Below are positions 1-10,313 of a DNA stretch of 64,000 nt, piece after piece (positions within the stretch are counted from its first letter, which is position 1; every line of letters begins with the position of its first letter). The DNA is taken from positions 186,001 through 250,000 of the forward strand of contig RBKR01000025.1 in NCBI GenBank assembly GCA_004835665.1. Direction: 5' to 3'. The notes beneath the pieces were generated by a model. That model did not search any database. It saw only the letters and a program-made list of their open reading frames with translations, and had not been told where the DNA came from. A program made the translations under genes and the position numbers. The DNA comes from Phoma sp. XZ068 (taxonomy: Eukaryota; Ascomycota; Dothideomycetes; Pleosporales; Didymellaceae).

Positions 1-671
1 GCTAAGAATTTTCTAGTGGTATGGCATTTGATGCTAAATACAAAGTTGTAACCACGAGCACCATTACTTAAAAGTTCAAACCCAACATAACAACTTTGGG
101 CAAACGTGTAAAATTAACAGACAGACCACATAGAAAAGTTGCAAGGGAATGACCGAATAGCAACTGGTGCTTGAAATAATCCAAAGATCATATCGAGCAC
201 CCTCTGATGGGCAGTCCAGGAGCGCTTATAGCCAGCGACGACTTGAAAATACCACCCGAGGCGACAACAGGCTGGGTACAATGCTCCAAGTTGGCACAGT
301 AATGTAACAGGGAACCATCATATGTTTTCCAAAACTTTTCCATACTACCACCCCTACTGCATTGGTTGTCTTCTGTTTTGTAGTCCTACTGTTATGTGTG
401 ACTGTAGTCTTCAACGAGACCATTCCTTGACTGTTACCTAGTATTTTATCACCGTGTGGAGTTTACATTATACCTTGATATTACCGCTGCCACATCCAAG
501 TGCACAATACCGACCACATAATCCATCAACAAGGCTCAACCTACACCCAAAACAAAAGCTGAACCTAGATCTACACCAAAAACATACATACCTCGGCAGG
601 GAAGCCATTCGGGCCGACCACTCGCTTACACTGCACCACACATTCCCCCGCCTCAAGACCCCCACCACAGC
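1..671. other. Intergenic, no gene seen
   Basis: AT-rich stretch at the left edge. The short open frames here are overlapping, lack splice-consistent extensions and resemble no protein family I know. Only the downstream flank of the tRNA gene can be recognised. Confidence 0.5.
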
Positions 672-678
672 AAAAAAA
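672..678 (-). terminator. Pol III T-run downstream of tRNA-Leu
   Basis: Seven consecutive T residues on the minus strand, 38 nt beyond the tRNA 3' end. This is a typical RNA polymerase III termination signal and supports Pol III transcription of the tRNA gene. Confidence 0.6.
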
Positions 679-715
679 GATGTCCTGGAGTGCTCAACTA
701 TTGTTGAACGAATGC

Positions 716-885
716 TGATGAGGACGGGACTCGAACCCGCGCCACTTTCGTGACCAGGAAGCTTATTGCTAAGCAATGCTAAGGAGGAAGAACCTTAACC
801 TGGCGCCATAACTGAAGAGTTTGTTAGGAAAGTGAACTTGATGGTGACTTTATGAGTAGAACTTACCCAACTCGGCCACCTCACC
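716..885 (-). tRNA. tRNA-Leu(AAG) with two interruptions
   Basis: Read on the minus strand. The 5' acceptor strand (885-879, GGTGAGG) pairs with CCTCATC at 723-717, with discriminator A at 716. The A box (878-867, TGGCCGAGTTGG) and the T arm with TTCGAGT loop (740-724) are intact. The anticodon stem is CCAGG (803-799) with CCTGG (758-754), anticodon AAG is at 796-794, and the variable arm is CAC-GAAA-GTG, as expected for a class II leucine tRNA. A 33-nt intron at 792-760 lies one base after the anticodon, the canonical place. A further 55 nt sit in the D-loop, right after the conserved GG. Without both, the tRNA is 82 nt and keeps A14, G15, G18, G19 and A21. Whether the gene is functional cannot be told from sequence. 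Confidence 0.85.
812..866 (-). other. Spliceosomal-type intron inside tRNA D-loop
   Basis: This 55-nt insertion on the minus strand begins GTAAGT (866-861), contains a CTAAC branch-like motif (827-823) about 12 nt before its end, and ends TTCAG (816-812). Removing it joins GAGTTGG to TTATGGCG and restores a D-arm (GCC paired with GGC). A second cut that removes 862-808 also restores a leucine-type D-arm, so the exact boundary is ambiguous. Length and signals match the mRNA introns of this window. Confidence 0.6.
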
Positions 886-1397
886 GTACTCCAGTGATTT
901 GATGGAAGTGGGACGGAGTGGTTGTGTTATATTCGTGGCAAAGGAGTGCTGGTTGCGGCTTGTAAGTGTGGGTTTTCGCCGACCGATCGACTTACCAATG
1001 ATACCCCACTTTAGATGCCGCTAGGTGTAGCTGATTCAAGAGAGCCATCCTAACGTATTCGGGTCTTGTATAATGGGCTGATTCGAGGTACTGACATTTA
1101 ACAGCAGTTCACCGATACTCTTTGTATCTTCAGCTATGTTTGCTAAATACTTGCTGACGTCACTGAGACTGAACATTCATAAGACAGTTTCATTTTAGTC
1201 GGGGCTTTCGATTGGATTTAATCCAACAGGTATATACTGTATGGTCATACCGCTATGTATTACCGAGTATATCCAGACGACCTCAATAAATCTTGAGGAC
1301 CTGCCGCTTTCCAATCGTGGATTCAAGGCATGGCGATGTTTGATGCGTGTGGGGAGCACACAGCTACTTCTCGAACACAGAGGTCCAATAGCATAGG
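886..1397. other. Intergenic, no gene seen
   Basis: Lies upstream of the tRNA and downstream of the F-box gene, both on the minus strand. It would hold tRNA 5' flank and F-box 3' UTR. I see no other feature. Confidence 0.4.
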
Positions 1398-2733
1398 CTA
1401 ATGTGGATGGGCCACTTGAAGAACGACCTCTTTGACCTCCGACCATCTCTGCAAGTCCTGCCTCTTTGCAGTCGCACTCTGTGCCACTTCGAGGCAGCCA
1501 TTCCTCTCCATCAGAGTTCTCATCGGCCACTCCGATCTTATTGCTACCCTCAACTTCTCTGCATCTTTGATTGGATACTGGAAATGTGTCAAGTCCCATA
1601 CTTGACGCAGTCCTTCCTTGGGCAGCTGAGCATGGATCCAGCCAAGTGTGCAACTCCGGTCATCATATAACTTCCGCCGCCTAGCCGCACCACGGTGCGA
1701 CAACGTTCTCTCCTGAATCTCAGGATATGAGACGAGAACCGACACGAGGTTTGGAAGAGCAGCGCAAATTTGTCGTAATGGAGGAGCGCTCAGCCGGTCG
1801 TAGAGATGCGGAACCTCCGGCTCATGGGTAAAATGTGGCAAGATGCGGATTTCCAACCTTGTAAACCTGCGCCTGACCTCTGCACTCATACTAGTGATGA
1901 GTGCTACGTATTCTCCTGCAGTGTAGATTGTGAAGCAACCCTGGGTTTCGTATCCTCCAGACTCCTTGCATGCCTCGATGAACATGGTGGGCTTGTTGAA
2001 GAAATGTTTGGATGTTTCTTCGTGCAATGCTTTGCTGACCCGCATGATTCCCAAACTTACCGGAGGGTGTTTATCCCATCTTGAGTACTCATGTGAGTAC
2101 ACGCTGACGAACGGCTGGGCAGGAACGAGAGAGTCGTAGATTTGGAGGCGCAATTCAGTAGGCAGCTGCATGAATGCAAACGGTTGCACTATCCTCTGAT
2201 CAGCTACTCACGTGACTTAACCAACTTGAAGACATACCTTTCTTATCTGCTTCCTGAAAGAAGTCGTTGAGTTTGGTGTTGCACAGAGCATCGAGGTCAG
2301 GCAACAGGGGCCGTATCCTGGAAAATAATGGAGCAAATCTGGCAAAAACCGACGAAAGGTATTTCGGCACGGCATCCTTGGATTCTTTGTGCTTGTATAC
2401 ATTCGTGAATGGACGTGATTGCGACACTTCGCTGTAGGCTCTGGCAAACACCTCAGGAATCTTACTCGGCCATGGCAAATTCTTCAACAAGAAGTACACC
2501 TCTTCGGAGCCATTGATGTATGTTCGAGGCAAGGCGCCTTCTAGGATATCATCAAACCGAAGCTGGCCATGTTGGTGAAACGGAGTGCGTATAAGTGCAT
2601 TGTTCAGCGCTTGCAGCTTCAGTTTGAGATGCCCAGCGCTAGCCACTGTAAACTTGAAGTCATCCTCTTGGGGCAACTTAACGCTGCTAGGCCCAGCCGC
2701 AGCACCGCGATAATTGTCTATAGTCACTATCAT
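1398..2733 (-). CDS. F-box-like protein
   Basis: Exons 2733-2238 and 2188-1398 give 428 residues. The 49-nt intron has GTATGT, a CTGAT branch and ATAG, and phase is kept (AAA-G/TG-CAA). Around residue 170 is an F-box-like start, MQLPTELRLQIYD, the form found in many fungal small-domain proteins that may serve as SCF ubiquitin-ligase adaptors. The N-terminal 165 residues resemble nothing I recognise. An F-box usually sits near the N-terminus, so an alternative is two genes, with the second starting at the Met of MQLPTEL (2171). No substrate-binding repeat is visible. Confidence 0.5.
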
Positions 2734-3380
2734 CAGGCACTGCGAAGATGGCAGCCTGCGACAGATGCTGCGTGGTATCTGATCAATTCAATGGTGTGGA
2801 AGGTAAAGTTGAACAAACAGCGTGCATGAAGACCAGGCAGATGCAAGGCGGCGAATAAGCTCGCTGGAGGGGCTGGAACGACTGTGAGCTGCTCTCGCAA
2901 GTGAGACCAAACTTCGCGATATGGTCGCTCGACACACAGACAGCATCCGTGTAGGTATGTTAAACGATGCCGCTGTCGTTGCTCTGGTGCAGCAGCCGCC
3001 ACGCGGCAAAGCGCCAAATGGCAGGTGCCACCATTGGTGCAGGGACCTTCGGTGATGTCAACCTGGCAACGTTCTCCGACGATGATCCTCCCGCATCAGC
3101 CGCATCCCATGTCCGAGTACCTGACGTACCACATTGCATGAAACACGCGCTCCACATGCAAATAGTCTGCAGTCTGCAGCTGACCGCCGTTTGGCTTCTA
3201 CATAGACGCATAATTTAATCCATTTCTCTACCGCCCACCACGTTATCTCGTCGCGTACCCTTTCGCATTGTTTGCCGATCGCCCTCGTTCCTGCCAAAGC
3301 TCAGTGTAGCTCCACATCGACGACACGAGAGCTGGCTCAGCTCTCTACGCAACGGCGGTGTCGCCCTACAGTTCGACAGA
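2734..3380. promoter_or_regulatory. Divergent promoter region
   Basis: Separates the minus-strand F-box gene from the plus-strand phospholipase, so it should carry both promoters and 5' UTRs. The small ORFs here overlap on both strands and have no supporting splice pattern. No motif stands out. Confidence 0.4.
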
Positions 3381-6300
3381 ATGTCTGGTCCTGCTGAGGG
3401 CAAGCAAGGCTTCCTCGCTGGCCTCTCGCCGTGGGGTTCCCGTGCAGCTACACCAAAGCCCCCACCAACACCAACAACCGCTGAGGCGGACAAAACAACG
3501 GCCAAGGAGAAGGAACGGGAGAAAGAGCATGATGCCAGCACTGGCGTACTCGGCACACAACGAGGCGGAGATCATGTCGTCGACCGCAGGCATCGCTTGA
3601 GCTTGAAACGGTATCCCCGAGACTGCCCTCCGCTTGCGGTGAGGTGGTTTCACGCTGTAGACGTAAGTAGACCGTGCGTGTGCCTTCCTCCCAAACACTG
3701 ACGTAAAGAAGCTACCGAAACGGAAACCTCTCTCAGAGCACGCAATTACGCCCGACAAGCCCCTTCCCAAGCCGAAGAAGTGGATTCCATTCAGCAAGAG
3801 TGACTCGCGAGCCATCGAGACAGCATTTCAGAAGACTGCCGACGAAGCCGAAGCTGCTGAGCAGAGGAAAGAGCTTCTGAGTCCCGTAACGCCTGCGCCG
3901 TCCCACGAACTCTCGAAAACTACTAAAGTCCCGGTCAACGAAGATTATCTATTTGATGTTGAGATTGAGACTCGCGAATTGGCTCCCTCATACTGGCTGG
4001 GCCCTGTTTACGACGTAAAGCGAGGGACATGGTTCACACCTAGTGGTGAGCCTGTTGATGAAGGTCTCGCCATGCAGCTTGAGGAAGGCTACCTCAAGTG
4101 CAAGCCATGGCGATTTGGCAACACAGAGGAAAAGAGATCTGCTTCACAGCCTCGCGTACGACCTGTATCACTCGGTGCAGGTCTAAGCGACGACTACCGC
4201 AAGGAACTTGGTCGGCTTAATCGTGATTCGACGTCCAACCCTGTCACTCCTAGAGGGTCCTTCGACAACCTTCGTGGCGAGGCAGCTAAGCAGCGGGATG
4301 GCGCCAGGTCAGGTGAGACAGCGGTGACACCAAACGCTCCTGCTGAGACCCCACGGACTCACAGGTTATTCGGCGCTCACATGAACTCGACCGTGACTTT
4401 TCAGGACCAGACTACGGCATGGCTGCTGACCGACGATATGTGGGCACGTATGGGAAGCACTCTCTACCAGCGCTTTGCTGGTGGAGCGCATTATGCTGGC
4501 TATCGGTACATTCGAGGTTACACGGACCCCGAGGAGAAGAAAAAGCAGGCAAACGCTTCCAAGGAGCCCAGTAGCAAGAAAGAGGCCGAGCGACCATCTA
4601 CACCATCGCAGCACTTAGCCTATGGGTCTGATAATGAGAAGCCTGCAAACACTGGATCTGTAGGCGTCTCTGATACGGAAAACACAGACAACGAGGGAGC
4701 AGAGTCACCTCAGGAGTCAAGAAGAAGGACTCTGGAACGGCAAGTCTCATCGCTGATGACTTCGTCCCAGCCTGACTACCAGGAGAAGCAAGAAGAGGAG
4801 GCGCGCAAACGAGAAGAGAAGGAAATGCGCGAGGATTACAAGATACAGGATAAGCAAGAGCAAGGCCGCGAGATCGAGCATCTGCTGCTGGTTACTCACG
4901 GCATTGGACAGCGCCTAGGTATGCGCATGGAATCCATTAACTTTATCCACGATGTGAACACCATGCGCAAGTCTTTCAAGAGCGTTTACGCCAATTCTCC
5001 AGATCTGCAGGCACTCAACTCGGAAGTCGACTCTGATACCAAGAATAGTCGCATCCAGGTTATTCCTATCGTATGGAGACATCTTCTGGACTTCCCTAAG
5101 CAAAGTCTCAAACACAACCGCAAGGAGCACGACCTGGGTGATCTCGATCACGAGGATCATGAGTTTCCAAGCCTTGAGGACATCACAGTCGATGGCGTGC
5201 CCGCTGTGCGTAATTTCTTGACTGACCTTGCTCTGGACATCCTGCTTTATCAGAGTCCAGCTTATAAGGGGCATATCTCCCGCATTGTTGTTGCTGAGCT
5301 AAACCGCATTTATCGCCTATTCAAGGAGCGTAATCCCTCGTTCCAAGGTCGGGTTAGCTTGGTCGGTCACTCTTTGGGGTCAGCAATCATGTTCGATATT
5401 CTTTGTATACAGCGCGACGCTGCCACAACAAAGTCTGGGAAGCAGCGTCGCCTCACCGAAGAGGGATTGAAACTTGACTTTGAGGTCGAAGACTTCTATG
5501 CCTTGGGATCGCCTATCGGACTCTTCCAGATGCTTAAGGGTCGAACAATAGCTGCTCGACCAGCTACAGCTTTTGTCCCACCAGAGACACCTGCAACACC
5601 CCTGGATGACCCATTCTCGCCTGCAGGAGCAGCACGTACTAACGCGTTCGATATCACCACTTCCTCCCCACTCTGCAAGCAAACGTTCAATATCTTTCAT
5701 CCCTCCGACCCAATTAGCTACCGCATTGAGCCTCTCATCTCTCCCGCCATGGCTGGGCTAAAAGCTCAGCCGCTACCCTACACTAAGAAGGGGATCTTCG
5801 GTGCTCCGGCCTCACAAGGCCTCACTGGCATTGGTGCGCGTGTTGGACAGGGTGTTACAGACTTCTGGTCAAGTATCGGATCTGGTATTGCGTCCGGATT
5901 GCTGAACCGCAGTCTCGGCATTAGCGGCACCGAACTTGGGGATGGCGGCTCAGGACAACGCTCTTCGCGACCTCTTTCTGCCGCTCCCAACTCAGCGACT
6001 GGTGCAGCCACCGTGCCAGGAACTAATGAACCCGTGTCCGCATTCATCTCTGAGGAGCGTAGAAGGCGTCTTGGGAACGAGCAAATTACTACAGGTGAAG
6101 ACGGCGAACATCCGCCCACGCTCATCGAATCTGAGATCGAAACTTTGTACTCCGGTTTCCAGAAGGGGCGGCAAAGTAGTACCACAGAGGATGTGAATAA
6201 ATTAGAGAAGGATCTTGAGTGGCAGGAACTTGAAGAGCGGAGTAGGAAACTTAAAAAGGAAGAGCAGAAGGTTAGGGCGTTGAACAGCAATGGGAGAGTA

Positions 6301-6509
6301 GATTACAGCATTCAGGAAGGTGTAAGTTCAGGCCTTCTCGATACTGATGTCGATACTGACCAGAACAATAGGCTTTCGATATCTCTCTCCTCGCTAGTAT
6401 TGCAAGCCACCTTGCATACTGGGCTGATGAGGACGTTTCCCATTTCATGATCTCACAGCTTTTGGCGAGACATCGTGTCTTCAAGGAAAAGCAGACCAAA
6501 GGCCAATAG
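3381..6509 (+). CDS. DDHD-domain phospholipase A1
   Basis: Exons 3381-3662, 3712-6321 and 6372-6509 give 1009 residues. Introns are GTAAGT-AG, and the first acceptor may instead be at 3709 (in frame, one extra Lys). This is an intracellular PA-preferring phospholipase A1 of the DDHD family (yeast Ddl1/YOR022C group), which hydrolyses phosphatidic acid and related lipids. The lipase motif GHSLG has its Ser near residue 648. The DDHD region follows, with FYALGSPIG, NIFHPSDPISYR and, in the last exon, an Ala-His-rich block ending in ISQLLARHRVF. The N-terminus carries the family's RWFHAVD segment and a long charged linker rich in Lys and Glu. Family assignment is firm; substrate preference is inferred. 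Confidence 0.92.
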
Positions 6510-7542
6510 ACTTAGATTTGTTTGGTATAGTATGGCATGGCGCGGCGTCCTGATCTTTGGCAGTTACAATACCCTGATAGAATTCGCGCAGACTAATTGA
6601 GCGATCTCCTCTCTATCACTGCTCTGTCTCAATGCTCCGTTTCCTGCTCCTACTCTACGGCAGTCGGCAGCTTACCTCCAGTATTTTCTCATCCCAAGAT
6701 AAGCGTCGTCATTTCTGGTGCTACCAATCCAAGTTCCCCAGCTTGTCAACGGCGCTAAACTTGCGGCGAACGTCATTCTCCTTCATGCGCCACAGTGGTG
6801 CGCCACGAGCCCAAGATTCCAACCAATAATCGACCATTCGCCTCTGCGTTGCCAGAGCCAAGCATACACGGCACGCTAGCCGAGCCGACTACCCATGCAG
6901 GGACTACTATCGAGAAGGTCTGGAAGCGTGCAGTTTATGTCTGCAAAGTGGTGGATCTTGGGCCAACGTTTGGCACATGTCATGTCTTGTGTGACGTCGA
7001 AGTCGACTGACGTTAGATTGGGATGGATGAAGTGAACATATAAGAACCTCCTTCCAAGCGATGAAGTACGGTATATCAAACAACCTTCAATCGATAGCAA
7101 CAAGAACAGATACATCAATTTCAATTTCCAATACACCACACAACCAACGACACAACCGCAAAACTGTGTCTATCACTTCTTCTCAACCTCTCGCGTCCCC
7201 CGCGAGCACACCGAAACTCCTACGCCGCCCAAGTCGACGCAAACCAGCGCAGACAGGCCCTCCAAACCCAACAAATCACGCCCGCATCCGCCGGCTTCCC
7301 ACTCCAATCCCAGCCCGGCAATCCGCTCCAAGTCAGACACTAATCTCCCACCACGTGCCTAACAACGCTCCTCCTGTCTGTGTTGTGCTGCCGCCCCTCG
7401 TCAGCGAAAAACCCAGCAACACGCAGGAAACGAACGCGTATCGACGGTAACATCGGTACATCCCGCAACTCTACTTCTAGCAGAGCGTCGTCTCGCTCGA
7501 GATCTACATATCATACACACCACCCACACGCACGTAATTAAC
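6510..7542. other. Intergenic, TATA-like motif only
   Basis: About 1 kb between two plus-strand genes. A TATAAG motif at 7039-7044 could place transcription of the Gly/Met-rich gene some 500 bp upstream of its ATG, giving a long leader with small upstream ORFs. No protein family is recognisable here. Confidence 0.4.
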
Positions 7543-7776
7543 ATGGGCTGTGGACCGTCACGCATGTCGCGCCGCGGCGGCGCGCATGGAGCTGGTATGC
7601 CTATGGGCGGTGGAAGCCGTTTTGGAAGGGGTGGAGGGACGACGCATGTTGTGCACCACACGGGCGGAGGGATGTCTGGACCTGGACGAATGGGTGGAGG
7701 AGGTATGATGGGTGGTGGACGGAGGAGGATGGGTGGGGGTGGGATGATGGGGGGTCGGCGGGGGAGGCGTTGTTGA
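7543..7776 (+). CDS. Gly/Met-rich small protein, MGCG N-terminus
   Basis: A single-exon ORF of 77 residues starting MGCGPS. Gly2 followed by Cys3 and Ser6 fits an N-myristoylation signal with a neighbouring palmitoylatable Cys (SH4-like), which would tether it to membrane. The rest is low complexity, made of GGGMMGG and RRRMGG units, ending in a basic RRGRRC tail. I know of no function. Codon composition is constrained by repeated GGTGGAGGAGG-type sequence, so chance openness is possible; the myristoylation start and clear ATG argue for a real gene. Confidence 0.55.
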   Translation: MGCGPSRMSRRGGAHGAGMPMGGGSRFGRGGGTTHVVHHTGGGMSGPGRMGGGGMMGGGRRRMGGGGMMGGRRGRRC

Positions 7777-8182
7777 TAAGAGGACGGGGGTGAGGAGGTC
7801 AAAGAGGGGGAGGTTTAGGCTGGTTGTTGGGTAGGAGGGGTGTGGTAGTGTTTGGTTGTGTGTATTTTTATGTTTTGTTGAGCGATGTGTTGAGCAAGTT
7901 TGAGTTTTACAGTGCGTAGCCTTTTCGAACGAGACTTGTTCGCTTTGTGCTTTATGTATTCTACTTGCATGGTTTGTCGGGTATAAAATAGATCTGTTAC
8001 GGAGTGATCGTGTAAAACGCAGTATTCGGGTATCGTTGGGAATAGGACAAATGAATATGATGAATGAAGACATGCAGTGACTCAAAGACTTTGGCAGTGT
8101 CGAGGTAGAAGCAAAAAGTTCATTCCAACCTGCAATTACATTAGGGCGATTTCCCCGGTCAAAACCGTCCCTGAGCTCTTGA
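7777..8182. other. Convergent 3' intergenic region
   Basis: Lies between the stops of the plus-strand Gly/Met-rich gene and the minus-strand HET gene, so it holds both 3' UTRs. No gene is visible. Confidence 0.4.
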
Positions 8183-10313
8183 TCAGACGATCATGATCTC
8201 TTGACGCTCGTAATTGTCCGGGTCAAAATCCATCAGTTCCGGGTACATCTCTTTCTGTATTTCCTTGTTGCAAAGCGCTCCATGATGATGATCGAACAAA
8301 CCTACTCTCCTGTACGAGAGACTTTGACCAGCGACTTCCTCGAGAATCAGGCCAACGATGCTGCACGGCCGCTGTTCGTTGTGATATTTGTGGGCGTTGT
8401 AATACAACATCGGCAGGAAGAAGGCACCAGTGGTCCACCGACATTGTTCAGCATCATAACCATCGTCGAACCATTCACCATCGCCGTCGCGCGTCAAAGG
8501 TGAGTTCGGGTGTCTAGTGCTCTTACGATACTGGGCGGGCTTCAAATGACCTCGTATGCGGATATGGCCATCCACAACCTGACCGTAGTGATCATCGCTG
8601 GCCAATCTTACGGATGATGCTAGGATCTCGGCAAGTCTTTTGGCGTTACGAACGTGACTAAAGCTGGTGAAGAGGCATGATGGTCCTTTGATTGAAGCCC
8701 ATGACCAAGATGGTGCTTCATAATAGTCAGCATACAGGTGTTTCTTAAAGGGGTTATGTGAGCAAACCTCTGTACGCCGTCGTATGAACCGGACCCCATT
8801 CAGATTTCAGGTAGGGATTGCAAGATCTTATCCAAATGAGTTCGTTGTAAAAGTTAGCTTTCCAAAGTCCCGCAAGGTATGTATCGTTTAGATCATCGTT
8901 AAAGCATCTGGCAAGACCAGAAAGCGCAGGGAAGATATCGTTCTCAAAGGTTAAATCGCACCGAGTGTACTTATCAACGACCGTCCGCCAAAGCCAGTAG
9001 ACTGTGTTATTATTGAGAAGACTGAGAGGACGATCCTTTCGTCTACATAGATTGTCGAGCTTGAACGTATCGACTTTCCCGCGTCCGGGTGTAAAGCCAG
9101 GGAGGCCAGCCGGGAAGGTTTCATTAGCGCGGCACTCCATGCACTCCCATGAAAGCTGATCGCCAAAGAACACGGTCCGAGGGCTCAAAATGCGTTCTTG
9201 TAGGACCCAACCTCGCCTCTGAAGCGCAGTGCGGTCGGTGTCATGAAGTATGGCTGAGTCATATCCGTATAGATCGAAGTGCTGCTTCTCCCTCTCGGCA
9301 CGCACAGGAAATGCGGTATGCAACAAGGGATCGCTGTCCACAAACAATCCTATCGACCGTTCAGCTGCGGCTGTAGCACTGAAGTTGCAAAAGGCGTGTT
9401 GGTAAACGGTGCCCATTCTTCCAATCTCAAACTCGCGATCAATTGGATCGTCTTGTATCAAACATAACGCATCGATCCAGAGGTACCTGATACCAAGTCC
9501 ACGACAGAGTGTGATAGAGTCCTGGAAGACTGGAGGAAGAGTATGGAGACTTATTGATCGTTTGAGCATCTGGATATTGGCCTTCAGGAGTTTCGGCATG
9601 CTTTTAGAGCGCCATCTATGGCTGAGAGTCGCATACCTGACTAGGTTGCTATCAAGCTCGTCTTTTGAAACTAGACAGGGCCTGTTCGAATTGCTAACAT
9701 CGATGAGGCGACTAGGTAGATTTGCGTGGTTGCACGGGTCTGTTACAACGCTGCATCGTGGGTGGGATCGTTGACATTCAGCAAGCCAATTTTGGACTGT
9801 CTCTAGGCGCCGAGGATCTCCACTACTGACAGCCAATGGAGCTACCTGGATTGGGATTTTTGCTCTGAGGAAATCTACTGCTTTATCTTTGCACTCAGCT
9901 AGACATATCAATCGAGAAATGTCTAGTATAGCTGGTTTGTCCTCAATGTCAGTCCTGTAGCCCAAATCGATCGACATCACAAAAGGACCTTGACGCGAAA
10001 GTGGTCTTCCTTCAAGATCGGGCATTAGGTCCAATTCCAGGTGAGGAAACGTTTTGTTCAAGCTCTTGCCTTCTGAACTAGAAGGGTTTGAGTAATATCG
10101 CCCGCCGAAGAACTTCAGGAAGGGTGACTTGTGAGATCGACCCGATTCAGTTTGCATGAAATTCCAGATTAGGAAGCATATTCGGCAACCTTTGGCTGCC
10201 GCGTCGCTCACACACTGTTTGTTATACTCCACTAGGTCATATCTGCTTTTCGCAAAAGTAGCTTCCGGACGTGTGAGCAGATCGCTACATCGTACGCATA
10301 TCCCTTGATGCAT
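8183..10313 (-). CDS. HET-domain protein
   Basis: Exons 10313-8768 and 8715-8183 give 692 residues. The 52-nt intron starts with an unusual GTTTGC donor; splicing gives the family-typical YRAPSWSWAS segment. HET domains occur in fungal heterokaryon-incompatibility proteins that trigger cell death upon non-self recognition, though most members are uncharacterised. Visible HET blocks are YATLSHRW (near residue 230), LGIRYLWIDALCLIQDD (near 275) and the RGWVLQERILSPR block. The N-terminal third carries the Cys pairs common in this class (CVRC, CRIC). No NACHT, ankyrin or WD partner domain is visible. Specificity cannot be inferred. Confidence 0.9.

Noticed and set aside
1195..1653. 152-codon minus-strand ORF near the F-box gene
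   Set aside because: Out-of-frame shadow of the F-box exon 3' end; no family features.
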